Shown: positions 1 through 13,637, counted from the stretch's first letter. The stretch: DNA of 64,000 nucleotides from Mixophyes australis (GCA_036250195.1 JAVHZZ010000006.1:191641850-191705849), one strand, 5' to 3'. A program made the numbers and translations. Notes: generated by a model not told the origin, from the letters alone.

Positions 1-1190
1 GCCCAGCAGGTTCCCACTATTTTCGGGGCCGTTCAGACACTGGAGGATAAGAAACTCTGAGTAAACTACAAGTGACTGTCAACAGTGAGCGCGCACCTAC
101 AGCGGCACCTGATTGGATCGCTGTGACCCATGTTTAATGAGGTGACGTTTTTAGACCACATTCCTTGTTAACCGTTTTATTCATACCCGGTGGCTCCAAC
201 TGTACAGTCCTTGCAGGGCTACCAAAATGGCAGCAATTGTTTTGCTCCCAGCAGCAAGGGAATAAACATATTGCCAAGTGAGTGTAACCCATCAATCTTC
301 TAACCAGGGGGAATCATTTTTTTTTAAGTGAAATTCTTCTTTAAATACTCCCTATATGTGCTTCTAGCTCAGTGTTGGGCCACCTGGTCTCTATCAAAAG
401 GATTGAATACCCTTTAAGAAAGGTGCTCAGGCAATTAAAAAAGTAAGTGGTCACCAGGAATCTGGGGTGCAAAATAATACACCAATATAACTAGTAAACA
501 AAAAGAAAAATTGTATAATTTTACCTACACATCTATATACTATTTATAAATGAATTGCTCATCAGAAAACCAGAGTTGACTACATTAATATATTAAATAC
601 ATATAAAAGGCCATTAAATTTCCACGTTCAACTAGATGAGTCAATTTTACCAGGTTAACAACTATTGCTACTCAAATGTAATTGGATCAAATAACATGCA
701 CAGATCTAGTAAAGTAAATAATGTTTATAGCAATAAACGGTGGTCAATGAATTGCAAGCTGCTATGTCATATCTCCAATATAGGGCTGTAAAAGTACACC
801 TTCCAGTATGTGCAGACTGTTCCTATGTCTCCCAACTTTGCCCCTGTAGAAATCATGAAGATAATAGGTGAGGTCAGTGCTGGTAGGTCTGGATTCTCTA
901 TACGATTTATTCTCCGATTTCTTCATATAAGAAATCCCTCCTAAAGTAAGCAATTTCAGTAATGTGATGAAGGCGGTTATCCTGGTCAAATGGAAATCTG
1001 CTATTCCTCCATCAAAATATTATATGTTAATTGAGGATTTTTCATGGCCGCACTAGACAGATATGCAGAGGTCACCGCTACCTGGTTTAATTGACTAACC
1101 GTAAGAGTCGGACGCATATCAAAATGATCTTCTTTAGATGTATCATGAACATCAGCACAGGACACTCCTGCCCTTTACCCCTCCTGCATT

Positions 1191-1307
1191 TCATCATCAT
1201 CATCATCATCATTTATATAGCGCCACTAATTCCGCAGCGCTGTACAGAGAACTCATTCACATTAGTCCCTGCCCCATTGGAGCTTACAGTCTAAATTCCC
1301 TAATATA

Positions 1308-1343
<36 letters not shown>

Positions 1344-1546
1344 CTCTAGGATCAATTTTGATAGCAGCCAATTAACCTACCAGTATGTTTTTGGAGTGTG
1401 GGAGGAAACCGGAGCACCCGGAGGAAACCCACGCGCACACACAGGGAGAACATACAAACTCCACACAGATAAGGCCATGGTCGGGAATTGAACTCATGAC
1501 CCCAGTGCTGTGAGGCAGAAGTGCTAACCACTAGGCCACTGTGCTA
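1191..1546 (-). mobile_element. V-SINE-like SINE, full length
   Basis: Minus-strand tRNA-derived head with A-box-like and B-box-like segments, the conserved middle (reverse of ggaggaaaccggagcacc), an internal CA run and a 3' LINE-like tail ending in (ATC)n repeats. CATTTC flanks both sides as a likely target duplication. The middle region matches the widespread V-SINE/DANA type domain. Confidence 0.8.
1312..1341. repeat. (CA)n microsatellite within the SINE
   Basis: A CA run inside the SINE copy at 1191-1546. Expanded relative to the copies at 20459 and 33795. Confidence 0.9.
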
Positions 1547-1857
1547 CATTTCCTCTCCTTTTCCATCTCACTTTTTTTTCAGTTCTCCCTTAGTTTTCTT
1601 TTGTTTCCTTTTTAAAAAAATGTTAAAGACGATAAGTTTGAATTGTCTATCTTACAATTTTTATCAGAAGGTATGCATCAAGTATGCAACCAGCTGATGC
1701 AGCCATATAACATATGTCATTTCCTAATGTTACAGAGTGAGCACAGTGCAGTCACAGGAGTCTATGGAACAGGCCAGTTCATGGATAATTATGTCTTCTC
1801 ACCAGATTTACCACCCCTGTTGTGGGACTGAGAGCTGGTTGTGAGGTCTCTGAGAAC

Positions 1858-1966
1858 TACATACCTCACAACTGTGCTGATGTGAGTAGGACAGTCCGCC
1901 TTTGAGGGCTCTGTCCTCCCTATCAGGGCAGCTTTGTCCCGCTCAGTAGGATATTGGGAGGTATGT
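1858..1966. mobile_element. Short MITE-like repeat (family F)
   Basis: Ends acatacctcacaactg and attgggaggtatgtct, inverted. Three related stretches (3148-3478, 12587-12705 and 40589-40917) share the catacctcccaac / tgggaggtatg ends. Confidence 0.5.
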
Positions 1967-2423
1967 CTGTGCACTGCTGCTCTGCATGCTAGTGCAGTGG
2001 TGAACGGGTGCCGTGGGCATCGGTGGTAAAGGGGTTTGGAGGGAATGGGACAGCCTAGTGCTTCAAAAGTGCCAGGACATCGCGCCATCACCACACCTGC
2101 AGTACCTATGCTACCTACCCAAATAATGTAATTTCCTCCCATGTAGCCACAACTCTTATAATGTTTCCTATTTCTGCTCATGTAGCTCATTTTTAAATGG
2201 ATTTTTCCATAGGCAAGAAACAGACAGTTCGCGCTCATGCGGTTCTTGAAAAAGGGGGAGTAACATGAACTGTTTTGGTAGTGTTCCATGATAAAATGCA
2301 TAGTCCCATACAAATAACTTATTTCATTTAGGAAGTGTTCTGCTCACATGTTATCATACAGTCCCGCATATTCTAAGCACAATTGTCCAGAGCAGAAGTA
2401 CGGTGGTCACTATATGAGACCAT

Positions 2424-2620
2424 TTAAAGTGTACCTGTCACCTACTCACAGTGGTTGCAGCTATTTTATGGACTAAAGGGATATCCATGAGATTGCAGCC
2501 TAGCTAGAAACCAGCAGCTGGTGACATCATTGAGTGATGTCACTAATTCCTAATAAACTGGTTGGTAGAACATTGGTTCAGCAAATACAATATATGTGTG
2601 CAGGTGACGGGTATACTTTA
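2424..2620. mobile_element. Fold-back MITE (family E)
   Basis: Ends taaagtgtacctgtcaccta and caggtgacgggtatacttta. The arms pair across a short centre. The left side abuts TTAA. Confidence 0.7.
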
Positions 2621-3037
2621 CTAATCTAATCCATTATATTGGTTGGAATGATACTGATCCTACTAGATAATGTTTCCATGGTAACAACTTCACTTTAAAC
2701 TGGCAAAGCAGTTAACCCTGCGGCTGCTCCTCTGAAGTAGTTAAAACCTTACTGCCAAAATGCTGTGCAGGAATTCTAGTCTCTTATGTTTCCCCCCCTG
2801 TGGAATAAGCCAACTACACCACAAAAATGTCACTTCTAACTAGAAACACATTGCAGGATCAGAGAGGCTGGGTGGAGATGTGCACGTGGATTTACATAAA
2901 TAGATTTACACTTTTATGAAAATAGGAAGATTCTGGACTTGTTGTTTGTTATTTAAACCTTTTCTTATTTCCATGTTGTTTAATAATTTTATGTTATAAG
3001 AGCTAAGGACATGCTGTTTGCTAAGACATATTGATGA

Positions 3038-3097
3038 CCCCAATTGTAAAGCGCTACGGAATATGTTGGCGCTATATAAATAAATGATGATGATGAT
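3038..3097 (+). mobile_element. L2-type LINE 3' tail
   Basis: Short fragment with gcgctatataaataaa followed by GAT repeats. This is the same tail as on the SINE copies, consistent with SINEs borrowing a LINE 3' end. Confidence 0.6.
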
Positions 3098-3147
3098 CGG
3101 CAGAGTTGCTTCATATTGTTGTGTGGAGATCATTTTAAGAGTTGTCC

Positions 3148-3478
3148 ATACCTCCCAACATTTACATTTTTGCATTCTGGTCTAAGTGTGCTGCCAAACA
3201 GTAGCAACGCGTGTACTTGAGGGGCATGGTCCTATGACATCAGAGGTGTGGTATTTCCCACAGGGGTGTGTCCAGTGCTCATGAAGCACTGGATTGCCCC
3301 CCCCCCCAATGTCCCTTCAATGCCGCACACACCTGACGCTGGTACGCACAGCCTTTAAAGGAGCAGCCAGCAACTGGGGACGTAACGTGGAACCAGGACA
3401 AAAGTCCTGATCCATGGGACATCCCCTCAAATTTGGGCTTGGCTGTCATGCCCAAATGGTGACAGATGGGAGGTATAG
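3148..3478. mobile_element. MITE-like repeat (family F)
   Basis: Begins catacctcccaacattt and ends atgggaggtatag, with an internal palindromic gggcttggctgtcatgccc. Confidence 0.45.
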
Positions 3479-4504
3479 TGATATTGCATAATACAAGATA
3501 CTGTGTAGTATGTTTTAATGTACATGGTCTGAGACATTAGGCAACATTTAGAGTTCGGAGCAAATCCAGTAAAGGGTGCAAAAAATGGTGTCAAAATTTG
3601 CACCTTGGCAAACCACTGTGATTTTAAAGGTGAACTGGGATGCATCCTCTCCTGACTCTAAATCTGTCTGTACCTTTTACGTTCCCCTCCCCCCCCAATC
3701 ATTCCTGCAATGCAACATAGTTTTGCTAAGGTGCAAAATGTCACCTTCTGGCTGTATATACTTTTTATTCTAAATGAGGCCCATTATGTGCTAAGCTGGT
3801 ATTTCACAATGGGAGTTAAAAGTACACATTGTGAAATGGTTATATAGAGTCAGATACAAAACACCCATTTATTGTTATTGAATTATGACTCCACATGCAC
3901 GACCTTAGGCAGGGAAGCCATCTGCCCGTCCATTTAAAAAACTCTATTATAAAAGCACTTGTAATAAAGACACGACTATACAGTGGAGATAATATGGCAA
4001 CAGCCTTTTATTTATTTTCATCGCACCCTTAAGGGGCGTACTTGGCGTCTGTGTGCCCCCAAAGTCCATGTAAAACCTGTGACTATCCAACTGGCCACCT
4101 TACCCTCTGTCCCGTTGACCACCATAATCCACGGTGTAATAACCCATTCCTTGCCTTCTGGACTGCTGCCTAGTTGGTTCTCGGAGTCTCCCCAAACTGA
4201 TGTACAGCCAATGAGCTCCTTGCTCTTTAACCACAACACAGGCTGTGACAAAATCAACAAGTACAAATAAGAATATCTCATTGTATATTGTCATATGTAC
4301 AATAAACCCATTTGTCCATCTTGATTTAAGTTGTTTATATCTTTGTTTTCCTTATTTTTTATTACATTTCATTTCTCATTTTTTTCTTAAAAAAAATAAA
4401 ATTAAAATAATTGAACAAGTCCACATAAACTTGTATATTCTAACATTCCCCCTACTTGTTACAATCTCACAGTTCCTCCACCTGAACCAGTGACACATCC
4501 CCTC

Positions 4505-4592
4505 TTCTACAAAATGACAGATAGAATCTGATTGGTTGCTATAGGTAACATCTCCACATTTTCAAACCCGCAGTTTAGTAAATATACCCCCA
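4505..4592. mobile_element. Single arm of fold-back MITE family A
   Basis: Only the right arm is present (tctgattggttgctataggt and on to cagtttagtaaatatacccc). Confidence 0.7.
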
Positions 4593-5225
4593 GGTGTGAA
4601 CATACCTTGGTTGCTAGGACATTTGTGAAGGTCTTGTTCACGAGCAGTATAAGAACTTAATATTACCTTAGCATTCAGCACTATAGGAAGGCGTAACTTA
4701 TGGGCTAAGAGTAATTACTGGGACAGGTAATATTTAGGGCTGTCAGAAAGTTTAAAGGGACAGTTTAAGGAGATACAGCAGGGCAGTACTATTTATTCTT
4801 GCCAGCACCAGATGCTAGTGGAAGTGGTTAATATATATTCTGTAAAGATTACCTGTCAACTAAATTTTAAGTGTATATAAGTAACAGAAAAGGGAAGGAC
4901 CCATTCCTCATTTGTCAAAGGAATTGCCTATCTTAAATGTCACCTATATACAATGGAGGTGGCTACTTTTTGAGCTGAACCAATATTGACCGATGGTGGG
5001 GGGGGTGACAGAGGTTCAAGTAGAGAGATCCTACTACGACCCCTCTTTATAGCAACAGTGACACCTGGGATTGTATGAAGGCAGTGCAGGTTACTGTCAC
5101 AGTCAAGGTAAGATTGTCAATAGTGGTTTAAGAATTAGAGGGATATTCTATTATAATAATCATTTTCAGGCCTGAGCAGCCTACAACATTACAGTTGTTT
5201 TGGATATACAACTCTGCATTCTCAA

Positions 5226-5266
<41 letters not shown>

Positions 5267-5267
5267 G
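5226..5267. repeat. (ATT)n microsatellite
   Basis: About 14 ATT repeats in MYO1D intron 1. Confidence 0.95.
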
Positions 5268-6327
5268 TTATTTATTCGTTTATAAATCCTGTTTTGAGTT
5301 GTAGTGTAAAAACAATTGTAGAGTGTATATGTAATTCATGAAAGCTCCAAAAGGAGTTCTTAAGCCAGCCACACAAGTGCCGTTCCTGGCGCTAGGGTTG
5401 AGTGGCATGATCATTTGCTGGCGTCATGTGGTCTATAAGCGCAGTCTGACGATTATGGCACTTACAAGTTGATTGGGGTCCCCTGCAGTCATCTTTCCAC
5501 TGCACTCATGAACATTTATGAACATGTCTGATAGTGACCCAGTAATTTCAATAGGATCATTCTCTGACATTAGGGTCATGTTCGGACCATACACACTGCA
5601 ATATTACCCCAATTTTCTCATATATTATACTGCAGTGTGTGCGACCAGCATTACAAAAGGAAGGTGTATAAATGTATCTATAGAAGTGATATGGAATTAT
5701 GCAAGTATATTAGGATATACTTGGGAAGAGGGCATATAGCTTTGTGTAAGATTTTGTTAATATACATATAATTATTTAGCATCCTAGCTGTGTATTTTTA
5801 CTAGTGTTGAATGGCGTCATTTGCAATGGTTTAAGAGTTTTTGTTGTTATGGGAATCTCCATATCTGTAAATCCTTTCCTGTTGAAGGATTGATACATAG
5901 CACATGCCTGATGCTAGAACAGCCTCTCCAAGGATTAGACTGGTGTCTGGGGAGAGTGGGCAGGGTACGACTCTTGTCTGGTCTTGCCACAGTGGAAAGA
6001 AGTTTCTAATAAACACTGACTGTGACAACCCAGAGACGTCACCATGTATCCAAGGTGTTTCGAAAGGCTTAATACGGTCAAATTTGTGTTTTAATAAAAG
6101 CTCTTGACATATAATCAAAGGATTTCATTTGTTAAAGTGCAGGGTAAATACATTCAATAAAAAGGTGAAACACTGACAAACTACATTGTATGAACAACAG
6201 ATTATATTATATTTCACTGTGTTCACACAATCTGAAATGTTTAATATACAGGCCAGCTCAGCTCTTTGGATAATATAATGTTAATGTGCCTTTACATAAT
6301 TAGGAATTAATATAAATATGACTTCAT

Positions 6328-6502
6328 GGGCTAGATTTACTAAGCTGCGGGTTTGAAAAAGTGGGGATGTTGCCTATAGCAACCAATCAGATTCTAGCTT
6401 TCATTTATTTAGTACCTTCTACAAAATGAAAGCTAGAATCTGATTGGTTGCTATAGGCAACATCCCCACTTTTTCAAACCCGCAGCTTAGTAAATCTAGC
6501 CC
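6328..6502. mobile_element. Fold-back MITE (family A), near-perfect palindrome
   Basis: Starts GGGCTAGATTTACTAAGC and ends as its reverse complement. The two roughly 80-bp arms are nearly identical, joined by a short spacer. CAT flanks both sides as a possible 3-bp duplication. Confidence 0.85.
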
Positions 6503-9500
6503 CATGTGTCTTTGTCACAGAGTAAGCTGTTCAAATATGTACCAGAAAATTAAACTATATTTGACCCATTATTGATATTGATACCAGTCTTGAGTGTTTA
6601 AAATATATTTTTTTTTTATTGTTCAATGGAATGAAAGCAATATACTATGATTAAAATAAAGGGCCTTTTTATTCTAGGATATAAAATCGCTTCAATCACA
6701 CAGGGTTTAAAAAAAAACAAATACATTTATCACAATGTGGGAAAGCCCTTACCAATGAGGTCATGAAATAATTTAGTCTGTTTGTAGATCCGCTACACAT
6801 ATTGTTGTATACAGTATGTCACAGATTAGTGGGACTAGTGAGTGTGGTGTGGAGAATACTGGCCCGTTTTAGGTGGGTCCATCAAGAGTGCTTACTTTGT
6901 ATAATTGTCAATATTGACTGTAAATAGAGGAACCAGATGTACCTTTTTAAGTGTAAGTTCACATTGACCAGGGGAGGGTTGGTAAATTTTAGACCGGGGG
7001 CAATGCTCAACTCTGCTGCCTATTTGGAACATTTTAAAGAAAAAAAATGAACATTGCCCAGTGACTCAGCCCAAGATAGCCCTCTATGGGACCGACCTGG
7101 GGGGCAGATTGCCCCCCAGCCCAGCCTGCCCCTGACTTTGCCTTATTTTAAGAGGTAAACATACCAAATGTAACCCCTGTCCCATCTATAAATGTGTTCT
7201 AGATATACTCGAACACTATATAACCGTGTTTAGTCTACAGCTGGCACCCACAGTCACGCCACTTGTACTGAGTACTGCAGAGTTGTCTATCTGTTTAAGC
7301 TCCATGATGTGTTTGTGACTTGTCTGTAGGGGACTTATCATGTAATAACTAGTGTGTGTCTTAGCAGGGCTGCTACATCTTTTACCTGATCCCTATGACT
7401 GTGCCACTAAGACATGTGAATGCCCAGCCTATTAGATCACACACTGGCACAGCGTGCCCCCACTCTGCACACTCATTCCTCATCCTGGGAGGAGAAGGGT
7501 AAACGGGAGCTGTTTTGAAATCAGTAGAGAATGACTTCTCCCCCTGCCACACCCAGAACAGGATGGGAGAGTCTCTAAACATAGCCGTGTACAACATTTC
7601 CTGAACAATAAGGTATATCATCATAAACCTGTACATTTAACCCTACATCACAACCTGACTAGTAAAGTAAAGGGGATGCATAAACTAGCATTGTACTCTG
7701 GCTCTCAGGAGGTCACCGACATGTAAATTGATGGAGTGTCCAAAGAACCATAAGACTTCATTTATTTTGGGACCAGTTATGCAACTTGTGATGGCGTCAT
7801 TGGGAGATTTTTGTGAACGTGCACAGAAATTGGCAATCACTGCAGTCATTAGGCTTTACAAGCCTTGCAAATACACAGTAGTAAATGATGGAACCAATAT
7901 TTTAATAAATCATACGGTATTTTCAGAGTACAGATGGGCTGATTATTTTTCTCTAGTCGCAATCCCAGAATGTCACTGGCAAGCCATTGTGCATCCATGC
8001 ACACGAATTGTGTATTGTATACAAATGTACTCTCATGTAAATAAAATATTAAAACTGAAATATATGGAACTTGAGTGAGACATGCTACATTTCTCCTCAT
8101 GATGCAATGAGTGTAATATTACTGAACTCTGCTTCCATTGTGGACTAAACAATATGTATGTGAATGTAGCGTATTAATTCACTATTAACTCATGATGATA
8201 TGAGGCATGAGGTACAGTGTATAGACAGACTCTTTGTGAGGCATACCAATATCAATGAGAATTCAGCCATTGTAGAAACTGTGGCATAAATGAGACATTT
8301 TGTAGACGACAAGTGCACTTTAAATTGTTAACAGGAAAACTGGTATTATGTACTAAGGAAATGTTGGTTTAATGGGAGGGTGGGCCAAAGAGACACCGGT
8401 AGTCCGTGTGTAGCCATACGATCATGCTCAAATTTATTGTATTGTAAACATAAAAGATTACGTGCCACAGACAGAATTATACAGTTCAACATTGTATGTG
8501 CTGATTGTTATTGACCCCATCTGTATCCTTCATGGAGATATTCCAGACCTTGTAGAGTACAAATGAAATAACACTGCTAGTATATCTGTGGTCAGCTCAT
8601 TGTCATGGCCTCATTTTCTGTTACATTACACTATTATAACTTTCATTCATCACAAACCCCTGTCTTCTGTGCTTTCATGAAAACACAACAGTTACATGAT
8701 GTTCCTTCCACAGTTACATCAATATACTGAAATTCACAGGAATAAACTTACTGATTAAAATGCCTAATTGGTGTTCGTTTAACTTCAGACATCAGTGAGG
8801 TATTCCCATCCCCTTTGCTGTTGCTGTACAAGTGTCCTATCAGAGCTAGCCCTATATCTGGGTCATTTTCATGGAGGCCAGAGAAATGTGTGACTGACCC
8901 TTTAACACATTGACTGTTACTGTCAATAGTTCACTTTCCTCTCTGCCTCCACCCTCCCGCTGGCACTGTGCCTCTCTTTGGATGTGCTCCCGCTGACTTT
9001 GAGGTATAAAGAGGCATTATATAAAATTTGGGAAAGGAAGTGCAACCTATTTATAGCCTGTGTCTCAAATCCATTTACAGCTTTCCCCTGCTTAACCCCT
9101 GAGCAGCTCCAAGGTTTAGAAACATCTGTATTTTCCAGTGAGTATTCCAGCTGCTCACAATACAGATTTATGGTTCAGTCTTATAAATGTAGGTTTATAT
9201 TGATTGTATGAAGGATTGTGCGCTCTCTGGCTGCAGCTTAACATTTGTCATTCTGTTATTCTACCAACCAAAATAAAGCACCTTCTATGTTTAACGGGGT
9301 AATGGCCACAGGCTCAATAGTTAGTGCTGCATTCATTGAGATTGTTATATACTTCAGATACAATAGATGTCCTCGCCAAGGTACAAGTGTTAGCGCTTAG
9401 GCCCAAATAAGCCCAGAAAATAATGTCCAATATATTCAATCTATCGGAGTACTTGCAAGGTCTGGATAATATACACTGAAGACATTCCACACCAGGGCCA

Positions 9501-9603
9501 GGCTGTATCGGTAGCACCACCGATTAAGACACCCAGTCGGATCTCTTCATCAACATACATCCATTAGATTGAGCTTTTTGTTTTGTATGCTTTTTTGGCA
9601 GTA

Positions 9604-10748
9604 TGTAACGCTTCGGTCTTGCAAATAGTTCCAGCGTCCTACACAAACTTCATTCATTCAGCTACATTCAGTTCGGCACAAGTGCAAGTCTATTGCACTT
9701 CTGGACCTCCCTCCTCTTGTCATTGGCTGAGCATTCCTGGAGCACTATTTAAACCTCCTGGATTCACCTGTCTGATGCCTGTTCTTCAAGCTCACTTCCT
9801 GCAGCTTGTGGTTCTGGTTCCTGTTCTCCTTGTGGTTCTCGGCTATTCCAGCCTTCTCTCTGTTCGTGGCCTGTGCTGAACCATCGCTGTTCCAGTACCT
9901 ATCTCACCATCTCCAGTGCACATCATCGTGACAGCTCCAGTTCTCTCATCGCTACCACTCAGAGCCGCTACTACACCTGTGACTCATCAGCTGTTACTAT
10001 GAGTTACCTCCGTTACTTCAGTCTGCTCTCAGTCTCCCGCTGTATTGACCCATCGCTGTTCCAGTACCTATCTTACCATCTCAACTGTACTTCATCGTGA
10101 CAGCTCCAGTTCTCTCACCGCCACCACTCAGAGCCGCTACTACTACTGTTACTCATCGGCTGTTACTACGAGTTACCTTCACCACGTCAGTTTACTCTCC
10201 TGCTGTACTGAACTATCGCTGCTCCAGTACTTCTATACCATCTCTGATGTACTTCATCGTGACAGCTGCAGTTCTCTAACCGCTATCACTGTGAGCCGCA
10301 ACTGCCTTGGTGACTCATTGGCTGTTCTCCCTCAGCTACCTCTACTTTCCTGTGTGTGCTCAGCATAACTCCAGTGATGTACTCCCGCTGTTCCAGTATC
10401 TCTACCAATCACTCCTGGATACACCTTTGTGACAGATTCTGCTCTTTCCCTGTTATACCACAGGACACCCGTTCTCCTAGTGCCTCGTTTGTTGCTGCCC
10501 ATCAGTCTTATCTCTAATGTTCCTATTCCCATACCATATACCTGTGGGTTCTAGTCTCTACCCGCTTCGCCTGGCTCCTCCACACTGTTCTGCTGTTCAC
10601 CCACTCACAGGACCGCGACCTGCAGTTTTGGTGCAGCTAAGACCATACCTCCTTGCTGGGGTTCCTGGTGAAAACCACCTGTCTGTGGGTGGGCCAAGCC
10701 ATGTTCAGCAGAGCCTAGGGATCTATTTTCCATAAGCCAACCATGACA
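9604..10748 (+). mobile_element. Solo LTR with 5-bp target duplication
   Basis: Begins TGTAACGC and ends ATGACA, with CAGTA on both sides (9599-9603 and 10749-10753). It is 1145 bp, with a CAAT/TATA-like promoter region (ctatttaaacctcc near 9745) and no coding domains. An internal repeat of about 165 bp occurs three or more times from about 9880 to 10390. The family (Ty3/Gypsy or other) cannot be told from the LTR alone. Confidence 0.75.
9880..10390. repeat. About 165-bp tandem repeat inside the solo LTR
   Basis: Units begin near 9882, 10051 and 10214, each with a (c/t)atcgctg(t/c)tccagtac start. A fourth degenerate start lies near 10387. The long plus-strand open frames here come from this array. 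Confidence 0.75.
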
Positions 10749-12586
10749 CAGTATTTATATTGTTTTGCCGAGTGAAGGAAGCTTATTTACATGCAAGAGC
10801 TACTAATTTGTATAAGTGCACAAATTAATAACCATGGGAAAACACAAATTTAAATACCTAAAATAAACATACTGGTTATTACATAGCATACACAAGATCA
10901 GTATATAAAATCAGTGTATGCAATTTGATTGCAACAACACAAAAATGTTAAATGTTTCTAATGCATAGATCATTGTAATTTTCTATGTATGTTATGTAAT
11001 AACATAAGTCAATTTTGTGTCTTTAAATTTGTGCTTTCCCTTTGTTGTTAATTATGCACATTAGTAGCACATATAATCATGGCATGCAGGCAGCAGTTAG
11101 TGGTGGCTGCTCTTTAGATGAGCTATGTGCCTTAGTTCCCGCATAATCTTCTTCCTACAAATATATAAAAAAAGTTTGAAGTCAGTGTGAGATTACATGG
11201 TGGTGCCGAGAAGTGTCATCACACCACAAACATGGTTGTTTAGAACTTACTGTATGCCATCTCCGTTTACCTGCTGGACCTAACGGGTTCAACTGTCATT
11301 GCTGTTGACATCTGTTCCTCCTTGGTGACAGCAATTGCCACCAAACATGGGGAACAACTCCTGGCTCTGTTTGCAACGAGTGTGAAACACACTAAGCACA
11401 CAGCTACACCAGGCGAGCGGATAACCACGAAAGTGCCCAAGCAGCAGCAAAGCAACAGCCTCCTCCAGAACCACAAGAGAATGGAGGTTCAGTTAAGATA
11501 AATGTTGAAGTACAGTTATTGCTGACTGTTCTGAGATTTCTACCGTAGCTGGTTCGTGTTTTCTGTGTCTAACATCCTCTGTCTCTCCTCGTTCCAACCG
11601 TGCCACTCCACTGATAGCTGCACAGAAATGCCATTCACCCGCTTTATTATTGCCAGTTGATAACGTTGCTGCCTTAGAAAATCTGCACATGCATTTCCCA
11701 AACCAGCCCAGGGCTCTCTGGAACATGTAGTTCCACGCTCTTCAGTAATCGTAAATAAAGGCAGACTGTTCAAAAGAAAAACCTTATCGGAAATACCCAG
11801 GTCCTCGTTTCCATCGTTTTAAATCCGTTGGCCTCTACTTGTCTTCCATCCTAAAGTTATCCCATGGAATACAGATTCTAAATTCTGATAGACAACAAAC
11901 AACCTGCTCCTAACAGAGCTACAATGCAAGTCAATAAAAAGGAACCTGTGCACAGACAGCCAGTCAGAGTTGCTTGCCTCTGATTGGATGAAGCATGAGA
12001 GAACCAATCTGATTGACTAGACCAAACGTGGCGATGTAGTGTGACTGTGGGTGATGAAGAAGTGTTAATGATGGAGTATTGGCACAATAGAGCAGTTGAT
12101 AATTATTGATGCGTGGGTTAAAGGAAGGATTGGTTATTGATGACCTTGTAGTTTGGAGGATCATTATAATGACACCGTAACAACCATGAGGGAAACAGGA
12201 TGGCGATAGTGATGATGGGGATATGCTGATAAGGGAAGGGTACAAAGAGGAGGGTTATGAGAGGTGCAGTGAGATGGATAAGGGGATTAAGTTGATGATG
12301 CTGAGGGGTGTGAATGAGTTTGAGACATGAGAGGGAATGAACTTGAGCAGGTGGTGAGATGAAGAGGATTGAGGTGTGGATAGTAAAAATGTTAAAAATT
12401 CCTCGGCGCCTAAATTTTTAGACCGACTCCTACATTCTAAGAAGGATTGTTGAGCTCTGAATTATGTGTGTGGTACTACATTATCCAGCGGCCCTGGGTA
12501 CTTGTAAAACAAAGAGCAGCAGAATGCTCTGGCATCAGTGGTTATGCTGGCACTTGTAGTTCTACCAGTGCTGTGCTAGCATTCCC

Positions 12587-12705
12587 AAACATACACCCCA
12601 ACCATCCGATTTAGGCAGAACAGGCCTGATTTGAGGGCGCTGTCCCTCCATCCTGATCGGGACAGCTTAGTCCTGCGGGTGGGAAGTTGGGCAGTATCTC
12701 ATGTT
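12587..12705. mobile_element. MITE-like repeat (family F), diverged
   Basis: Resembles the other copies, with gatcgggacagcttagtcc and a gtgggaagttgggcagtat end. Confidence 0.4.
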
Positions 12706-13428
12706 CACTGCTGTTCGGCATGGCAGAACATGGGCACACTAGCGCTTCAAAAGCACTAGACACGCCCCTGGGGTCTCACTACGCCCCACGTATAGCTGAG
12801 GCTATATTTTTTTAAAGAACATATTATCCAAGTCTTGTTGGGTAGGTGTAAAGTCCAATATCTGTATAGTGTGTAATGGAGTTGTGTTATGTGGCCTCTT
12901 CCCCTTTTCATCAGCCCTGACCACACACACTTCATTTACACTGTTGGGATATATGATAGTCTTATGTCTCTATGTAGAGTATAATTAGGTAGGTATAGTG
13001 TCTTATGGCTGTATAGAGTATTATAGAATTGTATGATGATTATGTCAAGTGATCAAGAAAATGTTTGATGGGTGTAACGTCCTATGTCTTAAAAGTATAC
13101 AGCTTTACTTCTTTAATGTATTTATATTGTAAAAGGGCGCCCTCTTTTGGTGGCAAAGCTCGTTACTGTACGTTCAATTACAGTGCTTATTTAATATGTT
13201 ATGAAAAACAGGCACACACTGCACTTCATGACCAAATATTCATAAGACATCAGCCCATATAATTGCTTCCTCCTACCTCATCACCAGATTTCTGTTTCTG
13301 TCCCTAGCTACTAAAAGCAGTTATGTTTATAAATGCCAAATATTTGCGGATACCTATTGTACATTGTACTTGCATAAATTGGACTGACTTTGGAACCATA
13401 TTTTTATTTTTTTGGCCTGTTGGTGCAG

Positions 13429-13637
13429 ATTTGAGAAGGGACGAATATATACCTTTATCGGGGAGGTGGTTGTCTCCATGAATCCCTACAAGAGTCTCTC
13501 AATCTATGGGAAGGATACAATAGACCAGTATAAAGGACGGGAACTGTATGAAAGGCCCCCGCATCTGTTCTCCATTGCAGATGCGGCGTACAAGGCCATG
13601 AAGAGACGTTCAAAAGACACATGTATAATGATATCAG
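13429..13637 (+). CDS. MYO1D: MYO1D coding exon 2 (motor domain start in this window)
   Basis: Opens with the last base of a split Arg codon, then [20 protein letters not shown], the conserved N-terminal part of the motor. It ends in the first base of the P-loop glycine. Acceptor gtgcag, donor gtatta. By alignment it covers about residues 33-102 of the full protein. Confidence 0.96.

Larger units (their letters stand above)
1..13428 (+). other. MYO1D: MYO1D intron 1 (3' part), no exon found
   Basis: No match to the expected first coding exon (a start followed by about 32 residues ending in a split Arg) was seen on the plus strand. The stretch is AT-rich and filled with repeats listed separately: a SINE, LINE tails, several MITEs, an (ATT)n run and a solo LTR. 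The stretches 3500-4500, 6510-9590 and 10760-12580 show nothing else I recognise. Intron 1 is therefore longer than 13.4 kb. Confidence 0.7.

Noticed and set aside
7728..8078. 116-codon plus-strand frame in MYO1D intron 1
   Set aside because: No domain or homologue recognised. The length is within what chance allows over 64 kb.
9583..10368. Several overlapping Ser/Thr-rich plus-strand frames
   Set aside because: Lie inside the solo LTR tandem repeat.
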